Assembly: GCF_007474605.1 (NCBI RefSeq)
Contig: NZ_VHKL01000001.1
Span: forward strand, 620,001 to 684,000
Reading direction: 5' to 3'
DNA: 64,000 bases
DNA from: Rhodoligotrophos appendicifer
Lineage (GTDB): Bacteria > Pseudomonadota > Alphaproteobacteria > Rhizobiales > Im1
Every line of letters begins with the position of its first letter. Within the stretch, counting starts at the first letter, position 1. Under the pieces are notes generated by a model. The model was not told the DNA's origin, ran no database searches, and worked only from the letters and a program-made list of their open reading frames with translations. Below are positions 39,727-47,786 of the stretch, piece by piece. A program made the translations under genes and the position numbers.

Positions 39727-40862
39727 GCGACCCTCTCACCTTCGCGCCAGACTTCGCGCACCACCGGTCCGGCGGCATCCGGCCGGAAACGAACGAGGTC
39801 AGCCCGCTTCCCAGCGGCAATCTCTCCACGGTCGTCGAGCCCCAATCGCCTGGCGGGAACCGTGGTCACCATCCCGATGGCCTGGGGCAAGGCGATGCCG
39901 TCCTCGCCTTCGGTCAGCATCAGGGCGCCGAAGAGAAGAGAGGCGGGAACATAGTCGCTGGAGAGAATGTCGAGGCAGCCGAGACGCGCGAGCTCCCGGG
40001 CGGCGACATTGCCGCTGTGCGAACCCCCGCGAACGACGTTCGGGGCCCCCATCAGCACCGCGAGATCATGGGTGCGGCAGGCTTGGGCGGCCTCGATGGT
40101 GGTGGGAAATTCGGCAATGACGACGCTGTCATTGGCGGCTTCTGCGACATGGTCGAACGTGGCATCGTCATGGCTGGCGAGGGGGAGGCCGCGCTCGCGC
40201 GCCATGTCGACGACCTTGCGCCGCTGGGCGACGCCATAGCGCTCGAAATCTTCCCGGCGTTCGATGATGAAACGTCTCAACGCCTCATCCGTAAGGGCGT
40301 ATTTCCCCTGATAATAGGTGGTGTACTGCTCCAGGCTGACGAACTGGCGCTGGCCTGGGGTATGGTCCATCACGGACATGAGGCCGACGCTCGGATGGTC
40401 GATCAGGGGCTCCAGCAGGTCCATCAGGTCGCTGCCGCTGACTTCGCAGCGCAGATGCAGCCGATGCTCGGCCTTTAGCGCGCCGGAAGCGGCCTGCCGG
40501 TCCAACGCCGAGAGCATGGCACCAAGACCCTCTGCCGTACTGGTCGGCCGCACATGGCCGATGGTGAGCGCATTGTAGACGGTCGTGATGCCGGCCGCGA
40601 TGATCTCCCGGTCATGGTTGATGGCAGCCGAGCCCGCCGGCCAGGAGGCCTTGGGGCGGGGCATCATGTGCCGTTCGAGATTGTCGGTATGAAGCTCCAC
40701 AAGGCCCGGCACCAACAGGTCACCCTCGCAATCGATGGCGGAGGTGCTGCGAACGCGTCCTGCGGAGACGTCTTTGATCTCGGCTCCGGAGATGGCCAGG
40801 GAGCCCTCGATGACTTCATCGCGCATCACGATGCGCGCATTGGTGAACACGGTCTCAGGCAT
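39723..40862 (-). CDS. phnM: Alpha-D-ribose 1-methylphosphonate 5-triphosphate diphosphatase PhnM
   Basis: A 379-residue amidohydrolase-fold enzyme that removes pyrophosphate from the phosphonate-ribose triphosphate before C-P cleavage. LVELHTDNLERHMMPRPKAS contains the first metal ligand region; LPLASHDDATFDHVAEA and LDILSSDYVPASLL contribute further ligands. VLMGAPNVVRGGSHSGNVAA is a PhnM hallmark. It overlaps phnL by eight bases upstream and the HD gene by four downstream. The ATG at 40862 is the first that matches the family; the longer frame upstream is antisense-like extension into phnL. Confidence 0.95.
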   Translation of the reverse strand: MPETVFTNARIVMRDEVIEGSLAISGAEIKDVSAGRVRSTSAIDCEGDLLVPGLVELHTDNLERHMMPRPKASWPAGSAAINHDREIIAAGITTVYNALTIGHVRPTSTAEGLGAMLSALDRQAASGALKAEHRLHLRCEVSGSDLMDLLEPLIDHPSVGLMSVMDHTPGQRQFVSLEQYTTYYQGKYALTDEALRRFIIERREDFERYGVAQRRKVVDMARERGLPLASHDDATFDHVAEAANDSVVIAEFPTTIEAAQACRTHDLAVLMGAPNVVRGGSHSGNVAARELARLGCLDILSSDYVPASLLFGALMLTEGEDGIALPQAIGMVTTVPARRLGLDDRGEIAAGKRADLVRFRPDAAGPVVREVWREGERVA

Positions 40863-41565
40863 GTCCGAAATCCTTGAATGCACTGATGTCCAGGGTGCCT
40901 GTCGCCAGCTCGTTGCGCTCCTCCTCGTCATGGAAGATGCCGAGCATGGCGGTGCCGCCGCGGCGCGTGGCATGAATCAATTCGAGCACCCGCTCGCGGT
41001 TGGCGGCATCCAGCGAGGCGGTCGGCTCGTCCAGCAGCAGGATTGAATGGGCGCCGCAGAAGCCGCGGGCGATATTGACCCGCTGCTGTTCGCCGCCGGA
41101 GAAGGTGACCGGAGACAACGGCCAGAGCCGTTCGGGCACGTTGAGGAGCCGCAGCAGTTCGCGTGCCCGCTCGCGGGCCTCATCCTCCGGCTTGCCTTGC
41201 TCGATGGCGGGCTCCGCCACGATGTCGAGCGTCGGCACTCTGGGGATCACGCGCAGGAACTGGCTGACATAGCCGATCGTGTGCCGCCGGACATCCAGCA
41301 CGATGCGCGGATCGGCGCTGGCGAGATCGACGATGTCGGCCCCATGGCGCACGCGGATGGAACCGCGCTCGGTCTTGTAGGTGCCGAACAGGAGTTTGAG
41401 GAGCGAACTCTTGCCCGCGCCCGAAGGTCCGACGAGAATTCTGAGCTCCGCCGGCTCGAGCTCGAGCTCGACATTGCGGAACACCGGGATTTCGGCGCTG
41501 TCCTGAGCATGGAGGACGAAGCGTTTGTCCACCGACTCGACTTTGAGAACCCAAGGCATCGTCAT
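40855..41565 (-). CDS. phnL: C-P lyase ABC-type protein PhnL
   Basis: A 236-residue ABC-type ATPase subunit. Walker A is VGPSGAGKSSLLKLLFGTYK, the signature is FSGGEQQRVNIARGFC, and Walker B is SILLLDEPTASLD. Unlike transporter ATPases it has no membrane partner; with PhnK it docks on the PhnGHIJ core and is needed for phosphonate use. It follows phnK with an ATGA overlap and precedes phnM. RVIPRVPTLDIVAEPAIEQG is typical PhnL. Confidence 0.95.
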   Translation of the reverse strand: MTMPWVLKVESVDKRFVLHAQDSAEIPVFRNVELELEPAELRILVGPSGAGKSSLLKLLFGTYKTERGSIRVRHGADIVDLASADPRIVLDVRRHTIGYVSQFLRVIPRVPTLDIVAEPAIEQGKPEDEARERARELLRLLNVPERLWPLSPVTFSGGEQQRVNIARGFCGAHSILLLDEPTASLDAANRERVLELIHATRRGGTAMLGIFHDEEERNELATGTLDISAFKDFGHA

Positions 41566-42344
41566 ACCTGCAGCACTGAGGAAACGAGAAGCTGCGTGTA
41601 GGGCGCCTGCGGATCGTCCAGGACCTGATCGGTCAGTCCATGCTCGATCACGCGTCCGCCCTGCATCACCATGAGCCGGGTCGACAACAGCCGTGCGACG
41701 GCCAGGTCGTGGGTGACGATGATGGCCGAGAGGCCGAGCCTGCGGACGAGGCCGCGGATCATGTCGAGCAGCCGCGCCTGCACCGAGACATCGAGGCCGC
41801 CGGTGGGCTCGTCCATGAACACGAGGCGAGGACCCGACACGAGGTTTCGCGCGATCTGCAGCCGCTGCTGCATCCCGCCGGAAAAAGTCCGCGGCAGGTC
41901 ATCGATCCGACCCTCGGCGATCTCGACGGCGGAGAGCCAGTGCAACGCCTGGGCCCGGATATCACCGTAATGCCGCGCTCCCACGGCCATCAGTCGCTCG
42001 CCGACATTCGCTCCCGCAGAGACCCCCATGCGCAGGCCATCGCGCGGATTCTGATGGACGAACGCCAACTCGGTCCGCTGGAGATGGCGTCGTTCGGATT
42101 CGGCGATGCCCCAGAAATCCCGCGGGACACCGTCGCGCGGCACATAGCTCACCGCGCCGGTCGCGGGCTCGAGATCGCCGGCGATGCATTTGAGCAGTGT
42201 CGTCTTGCCTGACCCGGATTCCCCCACGATCCCGAGCACTTCGCCACGATGCAATGTGAAAGAGACATCCCGGCAGGCCGTGAGGGTGCCATACCGGTGC
42301 GACAGGCCCCGGACCGTCAGCAGCGGCGTATCATGCCCGCTCAT
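41562..42344 (-). CDS. phnK: C-P lyase ABC-type protein PhnK
   Basis: A 260-residue ABC ATPase that binds PhnJ in the C-P lyase core complex. Walker A is IVGESGSGKTTLLKCIAGDL, the signature is TFSGGMQQRLQIARNLVSG, and Walker B is RLVFMDEPTGGLDVS. FVHQNPRDGLRMGVSAGANV is the PhnK-specific Q-loop region. It overlaps phnJ by four bases and is followed by phnL, so the two ATPases are made together. Confidence 0.95.
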   Translation of the reverse strand: MSGHDTPLLTVRGLSHRYGTLTACRDVSFTLHRGEVLGIVGESGSGKTTLLKCIAGDLEPATGAVSYVPRDGVPRDFWGIAESERRHLQRTELAFVHQNPRDGLRMGVSAGANVGERLMAVGARHYGDIRAQALHWLSAVEIAEGRIDDLPRTFSGGMQQRLQIARNLVSGPRLVFMDEPTGGLDVSVQARLLDMIRGLVRRLGLSAIIVTHDLAVARLLSTRLMVMQGGRVIEHGLTDQVLDDPQAPYTQLLVSSVLQV

Positions 42345-43195
42345 TCCGCGGCCTCCCTGCTGCGTTCGGCTTGGTTCTGCCGACAGAAATCCGTGTCCGA
42401 GCAGACGAACATCCGACCGCCCCGGTCATCGAGCACGATCTCGTCGAGATAGCTCGTATGCGAACCGCACAGGGCACAGGGCTTGTTCCACCGCTGCACG
42501 GAGAACGGATGGTCCTCGAAATCCAGGCTGACCACGTCGGTGAAGGGCGGGATCGCGTAGATGCGCTTCTCGCGACCGGCGCCGAAGAGCTGCAGGGCGG
42601 GGATCCGATGCATCTTCGGATTGTCGAATTTCGGCGTCGGCGAGGGGTCCATGACATAGCGGCCGGCCACCATCACCGGATAGGCATAGGTGGTGGCGAT
42701 GTGGCCGTGACGGGCGATGTCTTCGTAAAGTTTCACGTGCATCAACCCGTAATCGCTCATGGCATGCATGCGGCGGGTCTCGGTCTCGCGCGGTTCGAGG
42801 AAGCGCAAGGGCTCGGGAATCGGAACCTGGAAGACGATAATCTGTGCTTCCGACAGCGTCGCTTCGGGAATCCGGTGCCGCGTCTGGATGATGGTCGCCG
42901 CGGCCGTCTCCTCGGTTGTGGCAATGCCGGCCGTCTTCTGGAAGAACTTGCGGATGCTCACCGCGTTCGTGGTGTCGTCGGCCCCTTGGTCGATCACCTT
43001 GAGCGTGTCGCTCTTGCGCAGGATCGAGGCGGTGACCTGGACGCCTCCGGTCCCCCAGCCATAGGGCATGGGCATCTCCCGGCTGGCGAACGGCACTTGG
43101 TAGCCAGGGATCGCGACGGCCTTCAGCAGCGCCCGCCGGATCATCCGCTTGGTCTGTTCGTTGAGATAGGCAAAGTTTGAAAGGGGTCCGGTCAT
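42341..43195 (-). CDS. phnJ: C-P lyase radical-SAM subunit PhnJ
   Basis: A 284-residue subunit that cleaves the carbon-phosphorus bond with an Fe-S cluster and SAM-derived radical. The glycyl-radical glycine corresponds to Gly31 in VAIPGYQVPFASREMPMP, and the four conserved cysteines are at residues 240, 243, 265 and 271 (PCALCGS and FVCSDTDFC), matching the E. coli positions with a one-residue shift. All key residues are intact, so this operon should be catalytically competent. Start and stop codons overlap those of phnI and phnK. Confidence 0.97.
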   Translation of the reverse strand: MTGPLSNFAYLNEQTKRMIRRALLKAVAIPGYQVPFASREMPMPYGWGTGGVQVTASILRKSDTLKVIDQGADDTTNAVSIRKFFQKTAGIATTEETAAATIIQTRHRIPEATLSEAQIIVFQVPIPEPLRFLEPRETETRRMHAMSDYGLMHVKLYEDIARHGHIATTYAYPVMVAGRYVMDPSPTPKFDNPKMHRIPALQLFGAGREKRIYAIPPFTDVVSLDFEDHPFSVQRWNKPCALCGSHTSYLDEIVLDDRGGRMFVCSDTDFCRQNQAERSREAAE

Positions 43196-44271
43196 TCGGC
43201 AGCCTCCGCCAGCCCGGCGTGCTCACGGCGAAGACGACGCACCAGGTCGAGCTCGGCCTGAAAATCGACGTAATGCGGCAGCTTCAGATGCTCCACGAAG
43301 CCGGTCGCCTGGATATTGTCCGAATGGGCGAGCACGAACTCTTCGTCCTGTGCGGGGGCGACGCGGTCTTCGCCCAATTCGCCTGCCCGCAATGAGCGGT
43401 CTACCAGGGCCATGGCCATGGCCTTGCGCTCGCACTGGCCAAAGGTGAGGCCATACCCACGAGTGAACTGCGGAGGTTGCGCTGCCGTGCCCTTGAACTG
43501 GTTGACCATCTGGCATTCAGTGAGCGTCACCTCGCCGAGCTCGATGGCAAATCCGAGATCTTCGGGGACGAATTCGACGGTGACTTCGCCCATGCGCAGC
43601 TCGCCGGCAAAGGGATGGCTGCGGCCATATCCGCGTTGGGTGGAATAGGCGAGCGCCAACAGGAACCCTTCGTCGCCGCGTGCGAGATTTTGGAGCCGCA
43701 AGCTGCGGTCGGCGGGAAAGTCCAGCGGCTCACGGGTGAGGTCGCCGGGTTCGGCCTCTTGGGCTGACGCGGGTTCGATCAACCCCTCCTGACCGAGTAT
43801 GTCCAGCACCCGCGGCATCGGTTCACCGTCGGCGTCGCCCCGATCCGCAGTCTCTGGCACCGAATCGGCGCGCAGGGCAGGATCGAGCAGGCGATGGGTG
43901 TAATCGAAGGTCGGACCCAGCATCTGTCCACCGGGCATGTCCTTGTAAGTCGCTGAGACCCGCCGCCGGATGGCCATGCGCGCCGTATCCATCGGTTCGC
44001 TATAACCAAAGCGCGGCAGCGTCGTGCGGCTGGCGCGAATGAGGAAGATCGCCTCGATCATGTCCCCCCGCGCCTGCTTCAGGGCCAATGCTGCCAGATC
44101 CCGGTCATAGAGAGAGCCCTCCGTCATGACGCGGTCGACGGCGAGGCTGAGCTGCTGTGCGATCTGGGGGATCGAGATCTCCGGCACGTCGAGATCGCCC
44201 CGACGCTCCTCGGCCAGGAGACGGTGGGCATTGTCGATGGCTTTCTCGCCGCCCTTGACCGCCACATACAT
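43192..44271 (-). CDS. phnI: C-P lyase core subunit PhnI
   Basis: A 359-residue core protein; with PhnG, PhnH and PhnL it makes the ribose-phosphonate triphosphate by displacing adenine from ATP. It starts MYVAVKGGEKAIDNAHRLL, the family N-terminus, and contains QARGDMIEAIFLIRASRTTL and EFVLAHSDNIQATGFVEHLK followed by LPHYVDFQAELDLVRRLR. The ATG at 44271 overlaps the phnH stop by one base (TGATG). A longer open frame upstream runs antisense-like through phnH and is rejected. Confidence 0.95.
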   Translation of the reverse strand: MYVAVKGGEKAIDNAHRLLAEERRGDLDVPEISIPQIAQQLSLAVDRVMTEGSLYDRDLAALALKQARGDMIEAIFLIRASRTTLPRFGYSEPMDTARMAIRRRVSATYKDMPGGQMLGPTFDYTHRLLDPALRADSVPETADRGDADGEPMPRVLDILGQEGLIEPASAQEAEPGDLTREPLDFPADRSLRLQNLARGDEGFLLALAYSTQRGYGRSHPFAGELRMGEVTVEFVPEDLGFAIELGEVTLTECQMVNQFKGTAAQPPQFTRGYGLTFGQCERKAMAMALVDRSLRAGELGEDRVAPAQDEEFVLAHSDNIQATGFVEHLKLPHYVDFQAELDLVRRLRREHAGLAEAAE

Positions 44272-44876
44272 CAGGAATGCTCCTCGAACTGAATGGTCGT
44301 GCTCCTGGGAATGGCGGCGATCGCGTTGGGTGCGGCGAAGATCACGTCGCAACCCATGGGAAAGCGGCGATGATTTGCAGACAGCTCCGCCCAGAAGGGA
44401 GGATGGTCGGGTGAAACGCCGAGCCGATGGTCCGTCTCGATCCCGGGGCCCGTGAGGATCAGGGATCCTGCAGGCTGCAGCGCATCCACCTGCACGATGA
44501 GCGTGGTCGAGCGGTCCGAATATTCGGGTGTTCCCAGACTGAAGGCGTCCAGAGGTCCCACGCTTTGGGGATCTGCAATGACCGCAAAGGCCGCCCGGGC
44601 GCGGCTCTCCACCAGGGGCGCGCCGCAATGAAAGCGAAGGAACCCTGCGACCGCGGCGTTATCGAGGGGAGCATCGAGCCACAGGGGCGTGTCCATGTCC
44701 GCCAGTGTCAGAAGCAGGATCGCCGTGGTGAGGTGGAGCGGCGGCGGAGCCTGTTCCAGGCCGACGAGGGTCTTGATGTGACCGGGGCGCGATACGGCCT
44801 CCAGGATCTGGCGGAAGGCGTCTGCGGATTGTGTGTCGGGTGCCGCAAATCCTGGGACCGGCATGTCGAGCCTCAT
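44271..44876 (-). CDS. phnH: C-P lyase core subunit PhnH
   Basis: A 201-residue PLP-transferase-fold-like core protein without catalytic residues of its own. PGFAAPDTQSADAFRQILEA followed by VSRPGHIKTL is the signature of PhnH, and NHRRFPMGCDVIFAAPNAIA near the C-terminus is strongly conserved. It completes the PhnGHIJ core complex. Its start overlaps the phnG stop by four bases and its stop overlaps the phnI start. Confidence 0.94.
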   Translation of the reverse strand: MRLDMPVPGFAAPDTQSADAFRQILEAVSRPGHIKTLVGLEQAPPPLHLTTAILLLTLADMDTPLWLDAPLDNAAVAGFLRFHCGAPLVESRARAAFAVIADPQSVGPLDAFSLGTPEYSDRSTTLIVQVDALQPAGSLILTGPGIETDHRLGVSPDHPPFWAELSANHRRFPMGCDVIFAAPNAIAAIPRSTTIQFEEHS

Positions 44877-45349
44877 TCGTCTTCACCGCGAACCAGCGTG
44901 AAGAAATCGACCTTTGTCGCGGCAGCCTTCGACGCCCGTTCGTGCCGCTTTCGGGCTTGGGCGGCGGCCAGGGGAGTGATGACCGAATCCAGGATCCGCG
45001 CCCGCGCTTCGCCGTGCTGAAGCAGGGCGTCATAGACCGCGGCGATCTCCGCATGCCTCAGATCCGTCCCCATCACATAGGCCTGTCCGAGGACCGCAGC
45101 GCCGTCGAGCTCGACCGCACAGCGCGTCACCGTGGCCTCTCCGACATTGAAGGGCGCACCTGACCCGCCGATCCTGCCGCGCAGCATGACGAGCCCCGTT
45201 TCCGGCGCCCTGAGCATGCGATAGGAGGGACGTGTCGGTTCCTCCGCCCAATGCCGCGCCAGGGTCTCGCTCGGCGCCTTGGCGAGGACGGACATCCAGT
45301 GCTGTCGCAAGGGGGTGGAGGGTTCAGTGTCTGAAAGCAAAGTCGTCAT
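44873..45349 (-). CDS. phnG: C-P lyase core subunit PhnG
   Basis: A 158-residue core protein, first gene of the operon. RQHWMSVLAKAPSETLARHW and YRMLRAPETGLVMLRGRIGG and GAPFNVGEATVTRCAVELDG are PhnG hallmarks. It is needed with PhnI for the nucleoside-exchange reaction. The ATG at 45349 has GAAGG five bases ahead; a TTG four codons upstream sits within that sequence. The Pho-box-like triple repeat at 45383-45411 lies directly upstream. No PhnF-type regulator precedes it. Confidence 0.94.
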   Translation of the reverse strand: MTTLLSDTEPSTPLRQHWMSVLAKAPSETLARHWAEEPTRPSYRMLRAPETGLVMLRGRIGGSGAPFNVGEATVTRCAVELDGAAVLGQAYVMGTDLRHAEIAAVYDALLQHGEARARILDSVITPLAAAQARKRHERASKAAATKVDFFTLVRGEDE

Positions 45350-45382
45350 CGGCACCTTCAATCACGCGCAGTTGAAGGTTTG

Positions 45383-45411
45383 GTGACGGTCGGATCTCGA
45401 TCGCATGACAC
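45383..45411 (-). promoter_or_regulatory. Candidate Pho box upstream of phnG
   Basis: On the reverse strand GTGTCAT-GCGA-TCGAGAT-CCGA-CCGTCAC gives three heptamers with exact 11-base spacing. The outer two match CTGTCAT/CTGTCAC at 6/7 positions; the middle one is weak. This spacing is what the PhoB dimer array needs. It lies 34 bases upstream of the phnG ATG. Confidence 0.5.
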
Positions 45412-45504
45412 CCGAAACGGGCCTTTGGTCAATTTGGCGTGATTTTTCGCGGATTCCTCGGCCGTGGAGGTGATTATCGGCTGTGATCACCCCAGTTGAG
45501 GGCG

Positions 45505-46524
45505 ATGCAGCGCAGAACCTTCTTGTCTCTCCTCCTGACCGCCCCTTTGGTGCCCGGTGCAGCAATGGCCGCACCGTCGCGCGAAGCCTATGCGGCGGTG
45601 ATACAGAAGGCGGCGGAGCTCGACCCTTTGCGGACCCTCATCATCGCCAAAGACGGGGACGTCGTCGGGGAACAGGCCTATGGCGGCGCTTCCCTTTCAG
45701 CGCCGAGGAACATCAAGTCGGCGTCGAAGTCGGTCGTTTCGGCCTTGGTCGGCATCGCGATCGACAAGGGCGTGCTGTCCGACACGGACCAGAAAATTGC
45801 GCCTCTCCTGAAGCGTGACCTGCCGCAGGATGCCGATCCGCGCCTCGAAGACGTCACCATCGGAAATCTCCTCTCCATGCAGGCGGGACTGGGACGCACC
45901 TCCGGTCCCAATTACGGCCGCTGGGTGTCGAGCGCCAACTGGGTCCGGTCGGCATTGGCACAGCCCTTTGCAGACGATCCGGGCGGGCAGATGCTCTATT
46001 CGACCGGCTCGACGCACCTTCTGTCGGCAATTTTGACCCGCGAGACCGGCCGTTCCACCTTCGCCCTTGCGCAGGACTGGCTGGGCCCGGTCGACGGATT
46101 TGCCATCAGTGCCTGGGCACGCGACCCGCAGGGCGTCTATCTCGGCGGCAACGAAATGGCGATGCGTCCGAGCTCGCTGCTGGCCTTTGGCGAACTCTAC
46201 CGCAATGGCGGCAAGACGCCTGAGGGACAGCAGGTCGTCCCCGCCGCTTGGATCCAGCAGTCCTGGCAGCAGCGCACCACCTCCCGTTACAATGGTGACG
46301 GTTATGGATATGGCTGGTTCCTGCGCCGGATCGCCGATCACGATGTGCGTTACGCCTGGGGCTATGGCGGGCAGATGCTGTATATCATTCCATCGCTGGA
46401 ACTGACGGTGGTCATCACTTCCGACCCTGGGCAGCCTTCGGCGCGGACCGGCTACCGCGACGGTCTGCACGGCTTGGTGGCGGAAATCATTGCGGAAACA
46501 GAGGCCGGGGGCGGGCGATCGTGA
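45505..46524 (+). CDS. Secreted serine hydrolase, beta-lactamase class C family
   Basis: A 339-residue exported protein with a signal peptide to about residue 22 (AAMAA). The SxxK motif is Ser72-Ala-Ser-Lys75 in NIKSASKSVVSALVGIAI, the Tyr motif is in LYSTGSTHLLSAIL, and YAWGYGGQMLYIIPSLELTV contains the third box with Gly-Gly. This penicillin-binding-protein-like fold includes esterases, DD-peptidases and beta-lactamases; sequence alone does not decide. It is divergent from phnG and shares the candidate Pho-box region, so phosphate control is possible. Its stop overlaps the next gene by four bases (GTGA). Confidence 0.85.
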   Translation: MQRRTFLSLLLTAPLVPGAAMAAPSREAYAAVIQKAAELDPLRTLIIAKDGDVVGEQAYGGASLSAPRNIKSASKSVVSALVGIAIDKGVLSDTDQKIAPLLKRDLPQDADPRLEDVTIGNLLSMQAGLGRTSGPNYGRWVSSANWVRSALAQPFADDPGGQMLYSTGSTHLLSAILTRETGRSTFALAQDWLGPVDGFAISAWARDPQGVYLGGNEMAMRPSSLLAFGELYRNGGKTPEGQQVVPAAWIQQSWQQRTTSRYNGDGYGYGWFLRRIADHDVRYAWGYGGQMLYIIPSLELTVVITSDPGQPSARTGYRDGLHGLVAEIIAETEAGGGRS

Positions 46525-46916
46525 GGATCCGTGACATGTCGGTGATCAGGCATACAGGGGCGATTTTCTTACTCTTTCTAACAATGACTTTCCCAATCTC
46601 GCCGGGAGTGGCGGCGGAACAAAATCCCATTTTCGCCTATAACGGCAACCGCTTCATCGTGCAGACGCGCACCTCGGGACCCACCATCTACCTTCAGGCG
46701 TTCCGCGCCGCTGGCGAACTCGTCTGGGAACCCTTTGCGCGCGTCTCCTATCCGTCTCAAGCTGCGCTGGAGGCGCGCCGCAAGCAAGTCCGAGGCGGTC
46801 AGGCCCAGGGTAATCTCGCAGAGCGGATCTACTTCACCGGCAAACCCGCCGGGTTCTCTGACGTCGACCTCTATCGGAGCGAGAATACCCGCATGCATGG
46901 TGAAATCGGACGCTAG
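46521..46916 (+). CDS. Small secreted protein of unknown function
   Basis: A 131-residue predicted exported protein: a hydrophobic segment GAIFLLFLTMTFPISPG ends near GVAAEQ, leaving about 98 mature residues rich in Arg, Gly and aromatic residues. It is coupled to the serine hydrolase gene through a GTGA stop/start overlap; an ATG five codons downstream is the alternative start. No domain is recognised. Co-translation suggests a partner or accessory of the hydrolase. A hairpin at 46924-46952 lies just downstream. Confidence 0.65.
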   Translation: MRIRDMSVIRHTGAIFLLFLTMTFPISPGVAAEQNPIFAYNGNRFIVQTRTSGPTIYLQAFRAAGELVWEPFARVSYPSQAALEARRKQVRGGQAQGNLAERIYFTGKPAGFSDVDLYRSENTRMHGEIGR

Positions 46917-46923
46917 CAGAGCG

Positions 46924-46952
46924 GGAATTCACAGCCTCAGCCTGTGAATTCC
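46924..46952 (+). terminator. Hairpin after the serine hydrolase operon
   Basis: An 11-bp perfect inverted repeat GGAATTCACAG/CTGTGAATTCC with a 7-base loop begins eight bases past the stop codon. There is no T run, so termination is uncertain, but it marks the boundary between the phosphonate region and the glycan locus. Confidence 0.5.
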
Positions 46953-47030
46953 TGCTGGCCAGCCCTCGGGAATTCTGGCAGTTCTTCGGCACAATTGGGC
47001 CATGTCCATGGTCATGCCAGGGAATCGCGG

Positions 47031-47780
47031 ATGCTCGACAGTCGGGGAAACAAGGTCCTCCTCTTTCAGGACGCAAGTCTGAAGCGTTTTTTCCACAATG
47101 CCGTGGTCAAGACGCAGCGGGTCAGGATCGTGTCCTTCCCGCGCTCGGGTCGGACTTGGCTGCGGGTCATGCTGCATGATCTGGGGGTTGATCCGCAGTT
47201 CACCCATGCCGGCGCCAAGGGCGACATGCGGCTGCTGCCATCGGAAGTCTCTCGCTTCAACGAGCGGCTCTACAACAAACGCGTGGTCCATCTCACGCGC
47301 GATCCGCGCGACGTGATCGTTTCCTATTTCTATCACATGACGAAGAAGGACGGCTGGGGCGGGACCTTCAAGGAAATGATCCGGGACGACCGCCATGGCT
47401 TCGAGAGGATCGTGGCGTTTCAAAAGGTGATCCGCGACGACCGCGAGCGGTTCCGGGATTATCATGAGGTGAGTTACGAGGATCTTCGGACCAAGCCGGT
47501 CGAGACCCTAAAAGCCCTGACGGATTTCCTGCACTGCCCCTTCGTCACGGAACCCACCATCCGCAAAGCGGTCGAGGCAGCGAGCTTCGAGAATATGAAG
47601 CAACGGGAGCGCTCGGGTGAACTGAAGGAGCAATTCGGCGAACGCTTTCGTCGCACGAATGCACCGGACGGCCAGATGGTCGTCCGCAGTGGCAAGGTCG
47701 GCGGCTTCACGAACTCGCTGGACGATGACGACCTGGCTTATTGCAAGGACCTCATGACACGCTATGGCGTCAACGGCTGA
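47031..47780 (+). CDS. Sulfotransferase domain protein
   Basis: A 249-residue PAPS-dependent sulfotransferase-fold protein. The 5'-phosphosulfate loop is FPRSGRTWLRVMLH (about residues 36-49) and the 3'-phosphate-binding motif is HLTRDPRDVIVSYFYHM (about 87-103). YEDLRTKPVETLKALTDFL matches the helix preceding the dimerisation-like RxGKVGGF C-terminal motif, here RSGKVGGFTN. Such enzymes transfer sulfate to sugars or small alcohols. It is the first gene of the accessory glycan region. The ATG at 47031 follows AGGGAAT; the longer frame runs through the intergenic hairpin and is unlikely. Confidence 0.85.
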   Translation: MLDSRGNKVLLFQDASLKRFFHNAVVKTQRVRIVSFPRSGRTWLRVMLHDLGVDPQFTHAGAKGDMRLLPSEVSRFNERLYNKRVVHLTRDPRDVIVSYFYHMTKKDGWGGTFKEMIRDDRHGFERIVAFQKVIRDDRERFRDYHEVSYEDLRTKPVETLKALTDFLHCPFVTEPTIRKAVEAASFENMKQRERSGELKEQFGERFRRTNAPDGQMVVRSGKVGGFTNSLDDDDLAYCKDLMTRYGVNG

Positions 47781-47786
47781 GCCGCC

